From the NCBI GenBank assembly GCA_031274525.1, contig JAISQA010000028.1, positions 1 to 36,180 of the forward strand: 36,180 nt of DNA, given 5' to 3'. Made by a program: the position numbers and the translations under genes. Every line of letters starts with the position of its first letter. Positions within the stretch are counted from its first letter, which is position 1. The notes under the pieces are model-generated. The model saw nothing but the letters and a program-made list of their open reading frames with translations, did not search any database and was not told where the DNA came from. Positions 8,769 to 17,870 of this stretch are shown here, piece after piece. This DNA is from Candidatus Margulisiibacteriota bacterium (lineage in GTDB: Bacteria; Margulisbacteria; Termititenacia; Termititenacales; Termititenacaceae).

Positions 8769-10015
8769 GACACCAGCAAAGCCAGCTGTTCCTGACCCGG
8801 CAAAAAGTTTTTTTCAGCAGCTGTAAAAAAATGATACAGCGTGGCCGGGGCATAAGCGCGCACATCCTGCGGCAGACGGCCGGAACAGGTAATAAAATAC
8901 TGCGCGCGTTTAAGCACCACACCGATGCGTTTCAGGGCCGGCACATCCAGCGCATGAAAACGGCGGGACTGCACAATGCGCCGGGCGGAGCGCACGCCCA
9001 CGCCGGGGATACGCAGCAGCTCCGCGTATTGCGCCTGGTTAATTTCCACCGGGAAAAATTCCGGATGTCGCAAAGCCCAGGCGGTCTTGGGATCCAGCTT
9101 TTCATCCAAATCCGGATACTCCGGTGAGAGTATTTCTCCGGCCGTAAACCGGTAATAACGCAGCAGCCAATCGGCCTGATACAGACGGTGTTCGCGCAAA
9201 CGGACACTGCGGCTGCGCTCCGCGGCTGCGGCCGCGTCCCCGAGCAGCGCGGGCAGGCGGCTGTCGGTATTGACCGGCACATAGCCGGAATAATACACGC
9301 GGCTTAAATTTTTGGTCTGATACAGGCGTTCGGCCAGACCGACGATCTGCAAATCTTTTTCCGGGGTCGCGCCGACGATCAGCTGAGTGCTCTGCCCGGC
9401 GGCCGGACGCACGGCCCTAATGGTATCCATACTTTTATTTATCGCAGCCGGTTTTTTATCCGGCGCCAGCAGCTGTAAGCTCTGCGCCGTGGGCAATTCA
9501 ATATTGGTGCTCAGCCGGTCGGCATAACGGGCAGCCAGCCGGATCAACTCCGGCGCTGCGCCCGGCAGGACTTTCAGGTGAATATAACCGGCATAGCGCT
9601 GTTCCTCGCGCAGAGTCCGGGCCACCCGCACCAATTGCTCCATGGTATGGTCTGGATCGCGCATAATCCCCGAACTCAGGAAAAGCCCTTCTATATAATT
9701 GCGTCTGTAAAATTGAATGGTCAGGTCGCTCAACTCCCGCGGCGTAAATGCGGCGCGCGGTATGTCATTGCTCCGGCGGTTGGCGCAGTAGGCGCAGTCG
9801 TATATGCAATAATTCGTCAGCAATAATTTAAGCAGGGAAACACAGCGGCCGTCGTCCGACCAGCTGTGGCAGATACCGGCGGTCACTGTCGAGCCCGGCT
9901 GCGGCTGCCCGGCTCCGCCTGCTGTCCGCCCCGTCCGGGACACACCGCAGGAAGCGCAGGAAACATCGTATTTGGCCGCGCCGGAGAGTATTTTTATCTT
10001 TTCCTGAATGTCCAT
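8765..10015 (-). CDS. Radical SAM putative DNA modification/repair protein (TIGR03916-like, C-terminal helix-hairpin-helix)
   Basis: MDIQEKIKILSGAAKYDVSCASCG...LLLTNYCIYDCAYCANRRSND (CxxxCxxC); HhH LLRIPGVGVRSARRIVQSRR. Confidence 0.87.
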   Translation of the reverse strand: MDIQEKIKILSGAAKYDVSCASCGVSRTGRTAGGAGQPQPGSTVTAGICHSWSDDGRCVSLLKLLLTNYCIYDCAYCANRRSNDIPRAAFTPRELSDLTIQFYRRNYIEGLFLSSGIMRDPDHTMEQLVRVARTLREEQRYAGYIHLKVLPGAAPELIRLAARYADRLSTNIELPTAQSLQLLAPDKKPAAINKSMDTIRAVRPAAGQSTQLIVGATPEKDLQIVGLAERLYQTKNLSRVYYSGYVPVNTDSRLPALLGDAAAAAERSRSVRLREHRLYQADWLLRYYRFTAGEILSPEYPDLDEKLDPKTAWALRHPEFFPVEINQAQYAELLRIPGVGVRSARRIVQSRRFHALDVPALKRIGVVLKRAQYFITCSGRLPQDVRAYAPATLYHFFTAAEKNFLPGQEQLALLVS

Positions 10016-10039
10016 TAACCCAGCATAACATAATTCTTG

Positions 10040-10059
10040 AGAACAATTCAATCTGTTCT
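10040..10059. promoter_or_regulatory. Inverted-repeat operator candidate AGAACA-N8-TGTTCT
   Basis: AGAACAATTCAATCTGTTCT plus a further AGTTCT at 10066-10071; upstream of the radical SAM gene. Confidence 0.4.
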
Positions 10060-10122
10060 ATAAACAGTTCTAATATTGTAAATCCTTGTGTTAAAACTGT
10101 CTTTTATGCTTTAATTAACGTT

Positions 10123-10839
10123 ATGGATGGGGCGGTAGCAGCAGCGCTGGTTATTTGTATGGTTTTTTTCACGAATCTTTCAATCAAACCCGCACCGGCG
10201 GCGGCTAAAAAAGCCTCACCGTTAACGCCCAGTGTACGCGCGCAGGTGGATACGTCAGTGCAGCCGGCCAGCGCCGTAACATATCAGGCCCCGGTTCCTG
10301 TGGCCACAGCGTCTGCGCCGCAGCCAGCGGCAGCGCCGGTCATACCAGCAGGGGTGCAGGCCGATCATTCCCCGCCGGCTTATCAATATCTTGACTACGA
10401 CCGCATGGAAGCGGTGATCCGCAGGTATAATAAAGATCTGTCGCAAAGTGACGCCAATCAGATCAAAATGGCGGTCAATCTATACAGCAAAGAAAAAGAT
10501 ATTGATCCGCGCTTGATCCTCGCCTTAATGGCCAGAGAGTCCGGTTTTAATCCCAACGCTGTTTCCTCAAGCGGAGCGATCGGCCTCGGCCAGATCATGC
10601 CTTTCAATTATACAGAGCTGGGTATCTCCAATCCCGGCGACATCAATCAAAACGTCAAAGGCACGATCTATTATTTAAAGCAAAAAATGGATGATTGGGC
10701 CGGGGACAGCAATCAGCTGGACCTGTCGCTGGCTTCGTATCTCAAAGGCAGCGGCGACATCCGGCGCGCCAACGGCCAATTTGACGAGCACACCAGAACA
10801 TATATTGAGGATATTCTAAAAATCCGCGCGTCGATCTAA
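10123..10839 (+). CDS. Lytic transglycosylase (SLT domain)
   Basis: DPRLILALMARESGFNPNAVSSSGAIGLGQIMPFNYTELGI; N-terminal membrane segment and Pro/Ala-rich linker. Confidence 0.88.
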   Translation: MDGAVAAALVICMVFFTNLSIKPAPAAAKKASPLTPSVRAQVDTSVQPASAVTYQAPVPVATASAPQPAAAPVIPAGVQADHSPPAYQYLDYDRMEAVIRRYNKDLSQSDANQIKMAVNLYSKEKDIDPRLILALMARESGFNPNAVSSSGAIGLGQIMPFNYTELGISNPGDINQNVKGTIYYLKQKMDDWAGDSNQLDLSLASYLKGSGDIRRANGQFDEHTRTYIEDILKIRASI

Positions 10840-10860
10840 AGCTCCCGCTGCGCAGAACTC

Positions 10861-12669
10861 CTAGCGTTTGAAACGCCGCGCCAGTTCATCGCGCCCCAGA
10901 TAGGTAATGATCGGCCGACCATGCGGGCAGGTCTGGTAATTGGGCAAAGTCAGCAAATCATTGACCAGCGCGGTCATTTCCAGCATGGTCAAAATATCAC
11001 CGTCTTTGATCGCGGTCTTGCAGGCCAGCGTATAGAGCAGATAATCCTCGCGTTCCGGCAGAGCGCGCACGCCGGCCGACTCGCTCAGCTCTTCCAGCAG
11101 CTCTCTAAAAAATTGCTCGACCGGAATTTTCAGCTCGACCAGCGGAATAGCCCGCAGCAGCGCCGAACTGCCAAAATCCTGCCACTCAAAACCCAGCTGC
11201 CGCAAAGTTTCCGCATTTTCCAGCAGCGCTTTATTCAAGCTCTGGCCGATCTCGACATTTTTCGGCACCAGCAATAATTGTTTTTCTTTACGCCGCTCCG
11301 CTGTTTTTAAACGTTCATAAATAACCCGTTCGTGCGCGGCATGCTGGTCGATCAACAGGAGATCTTCGCCATCCAGAGCAATGATAAATAAACGATTGGC
11401 CTGACCGAGAATGTGCAGATTGTGCTGATTGCGGGCCGGCCAGATATCCGGCGGGGTCTGCGGCTGTAGCTGCGGGGACGGCGCCCCGGCTCCGACCGGT
11501 AAGCGCTCCGCCCCGGCAGAGGCCAAACTGTTATTGTATTGTAAATCCAGTTCCGGCGCGGCGTATGGCGGGTGGTACAGGGAGCGGGGTAAGGGCAGAG
11601 ACGCCGCCCCGGCCCCGCCCGGCGGCAGACCAGACTCCACAATGCCCCCCGCGCCGGTATCCGTATGATACGCTTTTTTGACCGCCGCGCGCACCGCCTC
11701 AAAAACCCGGTTGCTGGCGGCAAAACGCACTTCCCGTTTGGCCGGATGCACATTAACATCCACCTGATCGTAAGCGATATTAATAAACAAAACGACATAC
11801 GGATATTTCCCGCCGTAGACCAGATCCGAAACCGCCGCGTCCACCGCTTTATTTAAGAGTGGCGAGGAAATATACCGGTTATTGACAAAAAAATTCTGCC
11901 CCTGCCGCGAGCCGGAAACCACCGTCTGGTCAGAGACAAAGCCGCTGACCGCAAAATCTTCCAGCTCCAGATCGACTTTGCGCAGGGACTTCGCCACGCG
12001 CGCGCCATAGACCGAGCCGACCGCGTTGCGCAAAGCTATATCCAGATCCAGCGTCTGGCCGCCCTGCGTGCTCAAGACCGTTTCGCCGTCACTGAGCAAA
12101 GTGTAGGCCACATCCGCGCGGGACAGCATCAATTTGCTCAAATACTCCCGGATATGGCTTTTCTCGGTCTCGGCGGTTTTGAGGAATTTCAAACGGGCGG
12201 GAATAGTCGAAAAAAGCTCCTCGACAATAATCGTCGTGCCTTCCGGCGCCGGGACTTTGGCGATCTGCTCGGTCTGGCTCTGCTTGAGATACAGGCAGTA
12301 GCCGTGCGGCTCCGGCGCCCCCTGCGGCTTGGAAATAATCCGCATTCTGGACACCGAGGCTATGGACGGCAGGGCCTCGCCGCGAAAACCCATCGTGGTG
12401 ATCCGGAATAGATCTTCCTGCGTTTTGATCTTGCTGGTCGCGTGGCGCAGGATGCATTTTTCCAGGTCGGCTTTGTCCATGCCGCAGCCATTGTCCGTTA
12501 TTTTTATCAGACTTTTGCCGCCGTCAATTATTTCAATAACAATGCGCGTCGCCCCGGCGTCCAGCGCGTTCTCGACCAGCTCCTTGACCACGGACACCGG
12601 CCGCTCGATGACCTCGCCGGCGGCAATCTGGTTGATCAAATCCGGGGCCAATAACTGAATGGCAGACAT
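10861..12669 (-). CDS. mutL: DNA mismatch repair protein MutL
   Basis: LAPDLINQIAAGEVIERPVSVVKELVENALDAGAT; C-terminal DQHAAHERVIYE endonuclease motif. Confidence 0.96.
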   Translation of the reverse strand: MSAIQLLAPDLINQIAAGEVIERPVSVVKELVENALDAGATRIVIEIIDGGKSLIKITDNGCGMDKADLEKCILRHATSKIKTQEDLFRITTMGFRGEALPSIASVSRMRIISKPQGAPEPHGYCLYLKQSQTEQIAKVPAPEGTTIIVEELFSTIPARLKFLKTAETEKSHIREYLSKLMLSRADVAYTLLSDGETVLSTQGGQTLDLDIALRNAVGSVYGARVAKSLRKVDLELEDFAVSGFVSDQTVVSGSRQGQNFFVNNRYISSPLLNKAVDAAVSDLVYGGKYPYVVLFINIAYDQVDVNVHPAKREVRFAASNRVFEAVRAAVKKAYHTDTGAGGIVESGLPPGGAGAASLPLPRSLYHPPYAAPELDLQYNNSLASAGAERLPVGAGAPSPQLQPQTPPDIWPARNQHNLHILGQANRLFIIALDGEDLLLIDQHAAHERVIYERLKTAERRKEKQLLLVPKNVEIGQSLNKALLENAETLRQLGFEWQDFGSSALLRAIPLVELKIPVEQFFRELLEELSESAGVRALPEREDYLLYTLACKTAIKDGDILTMLEMTALVNDLLTLPNYQTCPHGRPIITYLGRDELARRFKR

Positions 12670-12695
12670 AAGCAATTTTAGCACAAAGAGCGGGC

Positions 12696-12989
12696 TTACA
12701 AGTCTTTAATCTGCGCCTGTAATTTCCGCAGAGTTTTTAAAACTTCCGGCTTACCCTGCGGCCCGGCATTAAGCGGCTGGCCCGGCAGGAGAGAAACCGG
12801 TTTTATGCCCAGAGCCGCGGCAATTTTATAAAGAGCCCTGATAGTGAGATTACGCCGGCCATGTTCTATCTGGGAAAGATAAAAATAACTCAGGCCGGCC
12901 GCAAAAGCAATTTCTTCTAAAGAACTGCCCTGCTCCTGCCTGACCGCGCGAATTGTTTTCCCGATATGCTCCAGCAGTTCATCCGCCAT
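12696..12989 (-). CDS. XRE-family HTH regulator
   Basis: IGKTIRAVRQEQGSSLEEIAFAAGLSYFYLSQIEHGRRNLTIRALYKIAAALGI. Confidence 0.9.
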   Translation of the reverse strand: MADELLEHIGKTIRAVRQEQGSSLEEIAFAAGLSYFYLSQIEHGRRNLTIRALYKIAAALGIKPVSLLPGQPLNAGPQGKPEVLKTLRKLQAQIKDL

Positions 12990-13019
12990 AATTAACGCCC
13001 TTTTTATTTATTCTATGCG

Positions 13020-13067
13020 TTGACAAACTATAGTTGTATAAACTATAATTTATGATATATAGTTTGT
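13020..13067 (+). promoter_or_regulatory. Sigma-70 promoter of tail-collar-like gene with overlapping AAACTATA operator repeats
   Basis: TTGACA (13020-13025)-N18-TATAAT (13044-13049); AAACTATA at 13025-13032 and 13040-13047, inverted TATAGTTT at 13058-13065. Confidence 0.75.
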
Positions 13068-13081
13068 GAGGGGGCAGTTAT

Positions 13082-13972
13082 ATGGCCAGTAATTACACAG
13101 GAAACTACACAGGAATAAGCGCCGGAGGGCAGATGAAGGCTGCGGATGTGACCGACGCTTTGAACAAAATGGAGAAAGTGGAATATAAAGTAACAGAGCT
13201 GAGTTCCAGTTCTACCGACACCCAGTATCCGTCGGCCAAAGCGGTGTATACCGGTCTGGCCGCCAAAGCCGCGGCCAGCGACGTGAGTGCTTTATCCGGC
13301 ACAGTGACCGCTTTACAAACGACGGTCAGCGGCTTGCAGGACAAGCTGCCCGCAGGCACTATCCTGATGTATGACGGCTCCGGCTGGGAAAATAATAAAA
13401 CTCTCGTCGGCTGGTATAAATGCGACGGCAACAACGGTACGCCCAATCTAACCAATCTGTTTATCCGGGGCGGAGCCAGCAGCGGCGGCAGTGGCGGAGC
13501 GGACAGTCAAAGCATAACTTTAACCACTGCCAATCTACCGGGCCACAGTCATAGCGTTACTGACGCGGGGCACAGTCATACAGTTACGGACAGCGGGCAT
13601 ACCCATACCGATTCCGGGCACTCCCATTCGCACACGCACGACACCCACACCGGATCAGTACAGGGATACGACGCAGGAAACACAAATATTTTTGGCAACG
13701 CCAGCGGAGTATTCTCTGCGAGCGGGAATGCCAATAGACAGCAATCCTCTGATGGCGGCGCCAGAGACGCTTATTACAAGCTGTCTCTTTCCGCCGGTCA
13801 TTCAACTGACTCTACTTCCGGCAAGGCGGCGATATCCAGCAACGCTACAGGCATCACAATTGACAGTAAAACCACCGGCATTTCTCTCGGCAATACCGGC
13901 TCCGGGGCGGCTTTCACCGTAAACACTGTCCCCGCTTATTATGCGCTGATTTATATTAAAAAAGTCGCGTAA
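13082..13972 (+). CDS. Phage tail-collar/tail-fibre-like His-rich protein
   Basis: STDTQYPSAKAVYTGL; GTILMYDGSGWENNKTLVGWYKCDG; LPGHSHSVTDAGHSHTVTDSGHTHTDSGHSHSHTHDTHTG; C-terminal VPAYYALIYIKKVA as in tail-fibre tips. Confidence 0.82.
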   Translation: MASNYTGNYTGISAGGQMKAADVTDALNKMEKVEYKVTELSSSSTDTQYPSAKAVYTGLAAKAAASDVSALSGTVTALQTTVSGLQDKLPAGTILMYDGSGWENNKTLVGWYKCDGNNGTPNLTNLFIRGGASSGGSGGADSQSITLTTANLPGHSHSVTDAGHSHTVTDSGHTHTDSGHSHSHTHDTHTGSVQGYDAGNTNIFGNASGVFSASGNANRQQSSDGGARDAYYKLSLSAGHSTDSTSGKAAISSNATGITIDSKTTGISLGNTGSGAAFTVNTVPAYYALIYIKKVA

Positions 13973-13989
13973 ACACACATCGCCGATCT

Positions 13990-14034
13990 AATTGTTTCAC
14001 AATCTCAGCTTAATTGGCTCATTTTGTAACAATT
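13990..14034. terminator. Hairpin between convergent genes, possible bidirectional terminator
   Basis: AATTGTTTCACAAT / ATTTTGTAACAATT arms (12/14 complementary), 17-nt loop; no strong T tract. Confidence 0.3.
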
Positions 14035-14043
14035 AACGGCAGA

Positions 14044-15120
14044 CTAACCGGCCGCCAGACAACGCCAGTCCGTAAAAACCGGATCGAAACCCTGCCGCTC
14101 TAACATGGTCTTTATTGCATTGACCGGGCGCTCATCGTTAATTTCAAATTGACACTTCGACTCCGCCCGGTGTCCGGTATCCGCATAGCCGCCGACGGCC
14201 GTCGAAGAACCCGCAGAGATTTTGGTCACGCCGAAAGACACCGCCCGGTCGCGGAAAGCCGCGCTTTCTCTGGTCGAAAGATTGATGCCGACCCGCGGAA
14301 AAAGCAGGCGCGTGCAGCAGATAATTTTCACCATGTCCGCATCGCCCACCAGATAGCCGCTGTCGTCATAACCGCCCAATTTTTGCAGGCGCGGAAAAGA
14401 CAGGGCGTAATCCACGCCCGGAAATTCTTTTTCCAGACCCCGCAGATGGTCATAGAGCGCCAGTACATCCTGCCGCCAGTCACTCAAACCCAGCAGCGGC
14501 CCCAGCGTGATCTGGCGCAAACCGGCCTGCGCAGCACGCCGCGGCGTCTGATAACGGTAGTCATAATCTCTTTTGCGGCCGGCCGGGTGCAGCAGCTGAT
14601 AACGCTCCCGGTCATAAGTCTCCTGAAAGACCGTCATGCCGTCACAGCCGGCGGCACGGAGCCGGGCATATTCGGCTGTCTCCAGCGGGTAGACCTCTAT
14701 ACTGACGTTTGCGAAATACTTGCCGGCTATTTTTAGCGCCTGTTCCAGATATTCCGGCGGAGTATGCCGGCGCGACTCGCCGGTCAGGAGCAGCAAGCTC
14801 TGTATGCCGGTCTGCGCCAGAGCCCGGCACTCCCGCTCGATATCCGCCGCATCCAGTTTGAGCCGCGGAATAGCCCGGCCGGCGTGAAAGCCGCAGTACA
14901 CGCATTGATTGGCGCAATAATTGGACAGATACAGCGGCGCGTACAGGCTTATCGCCCGGCCAAAATACTGCCGGGTCAGGCTTTGCGCCTCCCGCGCCAG
15001 CTGCTCCAATAAGCCCGGATCAGAACTATTAAAAATGTCCAGAATTGCGGTATTGCTTATTGTATTACGTTTTGTAATACATTTTGTAATGCTTTTCGTA
15101 ATACTTTTTGTATTATTCAT
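14044..15120 (-). CDS. thiH: 2-iminoacetate synthase ThiH
   Basis: Radical SAM: PLYLSNYCANQCVYCGFHAG; next to thiG/thiE; GLSDWRQDVLALYDHL. Confidence 0.9.
   Translation of the reverse strand: MNNTKSITKSITKCITKRNTISNTAILDIFNSSDPGLLEQLAREAQSLTRQYFGRAISLYAPLYLSNYCANQCVYCGFHAGRAIPRLKLDAADIERECRALAQTGIQSLLLLTGESRRHTPPEYLEQALKIAGKYFANVSIEVYPLETAEYARLRAAGCDGMTVFQETYDRERYQLLHPAGRKRDYDYRYQTPRRAAQAGLRQITLGPLLGLSDWRQDVLALYDHLRGLEKEFPGVDYALSFPRLQKLGGYDDSGYLVGDADMVKIICCTRLLFPRVGINLSTRESAAFRDRAVSFGVTKISAGSSTAVGGYADTGHRAESKCQFEINDERPVNAIKTMLERQGFDPVFTDWRCLAAG
15070..15117. repeat. Degenerate 12-bp tandem repeat (TTTTGTAATACA-like, ~4 units) within the thiH 5' coding region
   Basis: Encodes N-terminus NTKSITKSITKCITK; one unit matches the comM-leader 12-mer exactly. 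Confidence 0.8.
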
Positions 15121-15279
15121 TATGCTAATACCTCTATATTGTTCCGCAAATATCTTTACCGCTCACGCCTGAGGGCGTACTTGCCGCCGAGGAAGTCCGG
15201 CCAGCGAACAGAGCCGACCGGGTGAAGTTCATTGCGCAGACGCGCTACAGCAAGTAATATTCGCTCCACATAAATTCAG

Positions 15280-16059
15280 TCACTGTACATTATACAAAAA
15301 CCCTGTCAGCGGCGAAGAGGCCTGCGCCTGACCGGCCTGCACCTGACCGGCCAGATAGGCCGCACGTCCGGCCTGCACGGCCAGACTAAAAGCCCGCGCC
15401 ATTTCCACCGGGTTGTCCGCCAGAGCCACGGCGGTATTGACCAGCACGGCGTCATAACCCATTTCCATAGCCGCGGCGGCCTGCGAGGGCGCGCCGATAC
15501 CGGCGTCTACCACCAGCGGCACCCCGGTGATCTCCTGCCGCAGAACTTCCAGCAAATGTCTGGTCTGCAAACCCTGATTACTGCCGATCAGCGCACCCAG
15601 CGGCATTACCGCCGCCGCTCCAGCCCTGACCAGCGCGCGCGCCGCGTATAGATCGGGGCTCATGTACGGCAGGACGACAAAACCCTCCGCGGCTAATATC
15701 TCCGTAGCTTTGATCGTCTCCTGATTGTCGGGCAGGAGATATTTACTGTCGTTGATGATCTCGACTTTTATCCAGTCTCCAGCGCTGGCCGCCCGCGCCA
15801 TTCTGGCAAGGCGTACCGCTTCATCGGCATTGCGCGCGCCGGAAGTATTGACCAGCAGCTGGACATTTTTCGGCACAAAATTCAGGATATTTTCGGCGCC
15901 CTGCTTAATGTCCACGCGGCGCAGGGCCACGGTCACAACTTCCGTGCCGGACTGCTCAATAGTCTCGCGCATCGCCTGCTTACCGGCAAATTTGCCGGTG
16001 CCGAGAAAAAAGCGATTGGTTAATTTCCTGCCGCCGATAACCAGCTCATTCATGTCCAT
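15280..16059 (-). CDS. thiG: Thiazole synthase
   Basis: [73 protein letters not shown]. Confidence 0.95.
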   Translation of the reverse strand: MDMNELVIGGRKLTNRFFLGTGKFAGKQAMRETIEQSGTEVVTVALRRVDIKQGAENILNFVPKNVQLLVNTSGARNADEAVRLARMARAASAGDWIKVEIINDSKYLLPDNQETIKATEILAAEGFVVLPYMSPDLYAARALVRAGAAAVMPLGALIGSNQGLQTRHLLEVLRQEITGVPLVVDAGIGAPSQAAAAMEMGYDAVLVNTAVALADNPVEMARAFSLAVQAGRAAYLAGQVQAGQAQASSPLTGFLYNVQ

Positions 16060-17047
16060 TCCTCCGGGCAGACCCGCAGGTCTGCCCTGCCTGCCTTTGT
16101 ATCATCTGCAAATATTCTCCTGTATCCTCTGCGCTCCTGACCACGCCGATAGTGTCCGCACCGGCCGCGATAACTTCGCCGACATTTTGTAAATTTATCC
16201 CGCCGATAGCCACGAAAGGCAGCTCAATATGCGCGGCGACTTCGCGGACATACTCCAGCCCCACCGGCTGGCGGCCGGGTTTGGTAGGAGTAGTCCAGAC
16301 CGGCCCGGCGGAAATATAATTCACGCCCAGCTCCACGGCCTGCCGCGCCTGCGCGAGATTGTGCGTCGTCCAGCCGATGATTTTCGCCGCGCCGATGATC
16401 TTCCGCACGGCAGACGGTTCGGTATCCTGCCCGATATGCACGCCGTCCGTATCCGCGCGCAGGCACAGTTCGGGATAATCATTTATGATCAGAACAAAAT
16501 CATATTTTTCTTTTAATTTTTTAACCGCTAAAAGTTTTTGATAAATAACCTCCTGCTCCGCTTCTTTATCGCGCAGCTGGACAATACGCGAGCCGTTTTT
16601 TACAGCCTCAATTAAAACCGCCGGATCAGCAGAAATAACATACACATCATGGTCAAAAGGTCTGACCAGCTGGATTTGGGCGGCAATAATTTTTTCTAAA
16701 TCATAAACTCTGTAACGCTGATCTTTTATGGCGCTGCCCCGCGCACAAAATTCTTCCAGTACCCGCAAAGCCTCCGCCGCGCGCTTGGCATTGGCCGCGA
16801 CTATCTGGCGCAGATCCGCCCGGCGGGGCACCGGTCTCTCTCTGGCCACATCCGCGTCCGAGCCACGGCTCCCGACCAGCAGAGCATCCGGAATATCGAC
16901 CAAATCTTTCAAGGAGTGGCGAATGGTTTTAATTTTGTCGGTTAATTGAATATCGTCCAGAATAAAGCGGCTGATATCCTCCAAGACCCGCAGACCTTCG
17001 CGGGCACGGTTGACATTGGCGTCCAGTAAACGCTGGATTTTCGGCAT
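16046..17047 (-). CDS. thiE: ThiD2-ThiE fusion: thiamine-phosphate synthase with N-terminal ThiD2 domain
   Basis: N-term [26 protein letters not shown]...[12 protein letters not shown] (ThiD2 type); C-term [17 protein letters not shown]...[15 protein letters not shown] (ThiE). Confidence 0.88.
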   Translation of the reverse strand: MPKIQRLLDANVNRAREGLRVLEDISRFILDDIQLTDKIKTIRHSLKDLVDIPDALLVGSRGSDADVARERPVPRRADLRQIVAANAKRAAEALRVLEEFCARGSAIKDQRYRVYDLEKIIAAQIQLVRPFDHDVYVISADPAVLIEAVKNGSRIVQLRDKEAEQEVIYQKLLAVKKLKEKYDFVLIINDYPELCLRADTDGVHIGQDTEPSAVRKIIGAAKIIGWTTHNLAQARQAVELGVNYISAGPVWTTPTKPGRQPVGLEYVREVAAHIELPFVAIGGINLQNVGEVIAAGADTIGVVRSAEDTGEYLQMIQRQAGQTCGSARRNGHE

Positions 17048-17123
17048 AGTGCATATAATTTTAACACATTCTCCGGGGATTTCAGGTTTATTTTGCCAGA
17101 CGCCGGATTATTTCTGGCCGGCA

Positions 17124-17870
17124 TTAACTGAGCCCGAGCAGCGCGGCAAAGTCCTCTTCCGGCAGGTCAAAAACTCTGGCCAGCAGGCCGGAGCGCAGAT
17201 GCTCCTCGGGAGCGCCGGAAATTATTTTACCTCTGTCCAGCACCAGCAGTTGTTCGCAAAACCGGCAGGCCAGCCGCAGGTCATGCAGCACCACAAGGAC
17301 TGTCCGGCCGCTGGCGGCCAGCCGCTGGAAATAACGCAGAATATCCAGCTGATGATGAATATCCAGATGATTGACCGGCTCATCCAGCAGCAGCACCGGA
17401 GTATCCTGCACCAGCGCGCGCGCGATCACCACCCGCTGGGTCTCGCCGCCGGAAAGAGTCCGGAGCCGCCGGCCGGCCAGCTCCGTCAGCTGAAGCTCCG
17501 CGGTGATTCTGGCAAGCAGTTCTTTTTCCCCGCGGCTCGGTCTCTGCCAAAACCAGTGATGATAGGGCGCGCGGCCGAGGCCGATCATTTCGCAGACCTT
17601 GAACTGCGGATTCAGGACATTGAGCTGCGTGACCACCGCCACTTTTCTGGCGCGCTCTCCGGGTTTTAATTTCGTCAGATCCTGGCCGTCCAGCAGCGCC
17701 CGGCCGCCGGGCCGCGGCTGATAAAATCCGCTCAGGAGCCGCAGGAGCGTCGTCTTGCCGCTGCCATTCGGCCCGACCACGCCGATAAACCGCCCGGAGG
17801 GAATAGGGAGCGTGACCGCGTCCAGCACCGTCTGCTTAAAAGCATATGAAACGTTTTCCAGCTGATACAT
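17124..17870 (-). CDS. ABC transporter ATP-binding protein (FecE/BtuD-like)
   Basis: GVVGPNGSGKTTLLRLLSG, LSGGETQRVVIARALVQDTPVLLLDEPVNHLD. Confidence 0.9.
   Translation of the reverse strand: MYQLENVSYAFKQTVLDAVTLPIPSGRFIGVVGPNGSGKTTLLRLLSGFYQPRPGGRALLDGQDLTKLKPGERARKVAVVTQLNVLNPQFKVCEMIGLGRAPYHHWFWQRPSRGEKELLARITAELQLTELAGRRLRTLSGGETQRVVIARALVQDTPVLLLDEPVNHLDIHHQLDILRYFQRLAASGRTVLVVLHDLRLACRFCEQLLVLDRGKIISGAPEEHLRSGLLARVFDLPEEDFAALLGLS

Noticed and set aside
1-13972. Complete prophage or tailocin between the two fibre-like genes
   Set aside because: Intervening genes are housekeeping (gmk, coaBC, comM, mutL); no terminase, portal, sheath, baseplate or lysis genes seen.
15160-15250. TPP riboswitch or RNase P RNA fragment (CCTGAGG...GGTGAAG; GAGGAAGTCCGG)
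   Set aside because: Only short word matches, on the strand opposite to the thi genes, and conserved core elements are missing.
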